Shown here piece by piece: positions 61,792 through 64,000 of a stretch of 64,000 nt of DNA. How positions within the stretch are numbered: the first letter of the stretch is position 1; the number at the start of each line of letters is the position of its first letter. Below the pieces are notes generated by a model. The model saw nothing but the letters and a program-made list of their open reading frames with translations, did not search any database and had not been told where the DNA came from. Origin of the DNA: CAXBGS01 sp963975425 (GTDB lineage Bacteria; Planctomycetota; Planctomycetia; Pirellulales; Pirellulaceae); contig CAXBGS010000008.1 in NCBI GenBank assembly GCA_963975425.1, positions 1-64,000 on the forward strand. Direction: 5' to 3'. The translations under genes and the position numbers were made by a program.

Positions 61792-64000
61792 CTATCGTCG
61801 GATATTCAGCAGTTCGTCCAACAGTTGCTGGCTGGTCGTGATCACACGGCTGTTACCACGATACTGGGTGCTCGCTAAGACCAACTCGATCAAGTCTTGG
61901 CCGATGTCGGTGTTGCTCAGTTCAAGCGCACCACCGATCACGCTGCCGATACCGTTTTCGCCGGGTTCGCCCTGAACCGGCAATCCGGTGTTGATGCCCT
62001 TGGCATACAAATTCAAGCCACGTGCTTCCAGTCCGACCGGATTGGCAAAACGAGCCAATTGCAATTGCCCCAGGTCTCGTGTCACCCCGTTACTAAAGAC
62101 GCCGCGAATCGTGCCGTCTTCGCCGACGACAAAACTGTTCAGAACACCCGGCTCGCTACCGTCCTGACGCGTTGCCGCCAAACTGGCCTCTTGCGTTGCC
62201 AATCCTGACACCAAATCAAAATCCAGCGAGAATTGCAGCGGTGAAACACTCGGGATGCCGGTCCGGTTGATGGCGATTTGATCGCTCGTCGCCGTCACAA
62301 AGTTGCCGTTGCCGTCAAATTTCAGCAGTCCCGTGCCCACGGCAACGTTGGTACCGGTCAACGGTTGGTTCTCGGGACTATCCGCGTACCATCGGTACAC
62401 GGTTTCGGTATCGCTGCGGCTTTCCAGCGCCGCGGTCACTCGCACATTGATGGGAACGCCCAACGAATCATAAACGATAAAGTCACTGGCGGCGCTCTGG
62501 CCGACCGCTTCTTGAATTGTACCGAAGGCCAAGTTTGGCGTCGTGATGTTGCCAAGTTCGTCTTCGATCCGGAACGCTGCCAGATCAATTTCCAACCCGT
62601 TCAATTCGCCCGTGTTACTGACGAATCGCAAGCTGCCGTCGCTGATGTATCCGCCAGGAATCAAGTCGCCCGACTCACCCGGAATCTTGTTTTCCGAGGC
62701 AAGAATCGGATTCTGCGAATCCAACTGAACGCTTTGGATGCCAGACGAGCTTTCGATAAAATCGATGAAGTCTTGGACGGTGCTGGTTTCCGTGATTTCA
62801 AACTCTTTGGTGCCCAGTGCCCGGCCACCCTTGCGCCCGCTGTAACTTAGCGTCCCTGTCGTGAATGCCTGCTGGTATGTCAAACCGTCGCGTTTGACAA
62901 CGTCGGTCAACAGAGTGCTGCTGTTGATCGTTGGTCCGTCCAGGTCGATCAGTTGATTTCCCGCCGTCGTGAGATCCGCGATCTCGGCGTCGCTGGCGCT
63001 GTCGGTATAGGTCGACCCCGGCGAAACCGTATCGACCAAGTAAAAGTTATTTTGGTCACCGGCCAAGTTTCGATAAATTCGCACTTGGTCGTAAGCGGGG
63101 AAACCGTCGCCGGCACTGGGTGTGGGCGGATCAGGAATGTTCGTCAACGTCACACGTCCGTTGACGACATTCTGCGGCCCAACCAAAACGCTGGGGCGAG
63201 TTTCTTTTTCGCCGGCACGGTAATACGTCACCATGTACGTGTAGTTGCCGGTCAATGTTGAATCGTCCAGTTCTGTCCCCGACAATGCCGTCGCGCCATT
63301 GTCGGTATAAGTCGAACCGGCCGCGGCGGAATCGAGCAAGAAGAAGTCCGAACCATTGGGGCCGGTGCGATAGATATTCACCGTTGGATAATTGCCGCCC
63401 GTTGGATCGGAAGGCAAATCCGCCAATTGAACGTTGCCGCCGGTGCCAACGGTAACGCTTAACGAACCACTGGTGGTGGATTCGTTTCCGAGTGCATCGA
63501 CCAAGGCGACGCGATACTGGTACGTTCCGGCCGGCAGGGTACCGACGCCAGAGGTATCGACCGTGATTCCACTTTCATCGGCGAGCGGTGACGCGGATAT
63601 CCCGATGCCACTGACGTCAGGCTGTGGAACACTGCCATTGCCAAGTGTGACGCTTTGAATCACTTGAGACACCGATGCCAGGTCACCCTCGGGCGTCAGC
63701 GATCCCTCGAATGTGACCAACTCGGTTGCCTTGGCGACGCTTTCGGTTCCCAGCGGGACCTGCAGTGGCACTAGTTGTGTTTCTTGGAGACGAAACTGGT
63801 CGTCGACACCATAACCGAGCAGTCGTTGGCCAGTCGCGTTGACAAGCTCGGCGTCGCTATTGAGTTTAAAGATACCATTTCGCGAATACAGTCGTTCGTT
63901 ATCCGCACCTTCGACAATGAAGAAACCGTCGCCTTGGATCGCCAAGTCCGACGAACTGCTGCTGATCTCGATCGTTCCTTGGTTATGGTTGGCCGCGATC
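61792..64000 (-). CDS. flgE: flagellar hook protein FlgE, 5' end outside the window
   Basis: At least 735 residues are visible, and the frame is open at the window edge. The family N-terminal segment NHNQGTIEISSSSSDLAIQG followed by DGFFIV lies at the edge, and the C-terminal motif QYRGNSRVITTSQQLLDELL is complete. Between them is a central insertion larger than in standard FlgE (about 400 residues). It holds two repeated Ig- or fibronectin-like modules, each with TGNYTYMV/AGTYQYRV-type strands and a NIYRTG/RIYRNL edge. The protein forms the flagellar hook; the inserts would be on its surface. No other flagellar gene lies on this side. Confidence 0.9.
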   Translation of the reverse strand, partial: IAANHNQGTIEISSSSSDLAIQGDGFFIVEGADNERLYSRNGIFKLNSDAELVNATGQRLLGYGVDDQFRLQETQLVPLQVPLGTESVAKATELVTFEGSLTPEGDLASVSQVIQSVTLGNGSVPQPDVSGIGISASPLADESGITVDTSGVGTLPAGTYQYRVALVDALGNESTTSGSLSVTVGTGGNVQLADLPSDPTGGNYPTVNIYRTGPNGSDFFLLDSAAAGSTYTDNGATALSGTELDDSTLTGNYTYMVTYYRAGEKETRPSVLVGPQNVVNGRVTLTNIPDPPTPSAGDGFPAYDQVRIYRNLAGDQNNFYLVDTVSPGSTYTDSASDAEIADLTTAGNQLIDLDGPTINSSTLLTDVVKRDGLTYQQAFTTGTLSYSGRKGGRALGTKEFEITETSTVQDFIDFIESSSGIQSVQLDSQNPILASENKIPGESGDLIPGGYISDGSLRFVSNTGELNGLEIDLAAFRIEDELGNITTPNLAFGTIQEAVGQSAASDFIVYDSLGVPINVRVTAALESRSDTETVYRWYADSPENQPLTGTNVAVGTGLLKFDGNGNFVTATSDQIAINRTGIPSVSPLQFSLDFDLVSGLATQEASLAATRQDGSEPGVLNSFVVGEDGTIRGVFSNGVTRDLGQLQLARFANPVGLEARGLNLYAKGINTGLPVQGEPGENGIGSVIGGALELSNTDIGQDLIELVLASTQYRGNSRVITTSQQLLDELLNIRR

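Noticed and set aside
1..64000. defence island, prophage or secondary-metabolite cluster
   Set aside because: No restriction, toxin-antitoxin, integrase, capsid, NRPS or PKS genes were seen.

Overview
The window looks like chromosomal DNA of a marine-type planctomycete of the Pirellulaceae (Rhodopirellula, Rubripirellula or Novipirellula relatives). This rests on family content. There are paired DUF1552/DUF1501 Tat-exported proteins and large secreted proteins with planctomycete cytochrome-c domains (DUF1549/1553 and DUF1587/1592/1588/1585/1595). There is also a protein with two TIGR03000 domains, a CSPTR sulfatase, a DUF1080 protein, a decayed PEP-CTERM protein and cysteine-headed beta-barrel porins. 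No rRNA, tRNA, CRISPR array, prophage or insertion sequence was recognised. The genus is inference.

Layout. 1-5 kb: a SAM methyltransferase with a lipoprotein signal, a small zinc-ribbon protein, a secreted protein, miaE and ftsY. 5.4-8.9 kb: two tandem paralogous porins with cysteine-rich heads, each with its own terminator. 8.9-12.2 kb: a proline/alanine-rich lipoprotein, an HExxH membrane protein and a small charged protein. 12.7-17 kb: trpA, a phosphoglucose-isomerase-like protein whose active site seems lost, and gpmI. 17-21 kb: a two-gene HTTM unit and the TIGR03000 protein. 21-27.4 kb: an exported isoaspartyl methyltransferase, a Ppx/GppA phosphatase and a tight DUF1080-HAD-SBF operon. 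27.5-30 kb: ilvD and the PEP-CTERM pseudogene.

30.2-38.3 kb holds two paralogous modules (DUF1552 plus multi-domain cytochrome) that face each other tail to tail. 38.5-45.9 kb holds a zinc-ribbon protein, a DUF1501 protein, an oppositely oriented TPR-like secreted protein and the DUF1549/DUF1553 cytochrome protein. 46-52 kb: a polytopic membrane protein, a small protein, a long nested palindrome, a spermidine-synthase-like protein, an ABC-F ATPase and an orphan ABC ATPase. 51.8-55.2 kb: the housekeeping run ispF-cysS-ruvC-ruvA. 55.3-64 kb: a sulfatase, a thioredoxin-fold protein, a membrane pyrophosphatase, a DapA-family lyase and the 3' part of an enlarged flagellar hook gene that leaves the window.

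The most unusual signals are two methyltransferases carrying export signals, the cysteine-headed porin pair, the PGI-like protein without catalytic residues, a 172-bp nested palindrome at 47.9 kb, and short tandem duplications (10-22 bp) behind many stop codons. I did not find a convincing defence system or biosynthetic cluster.
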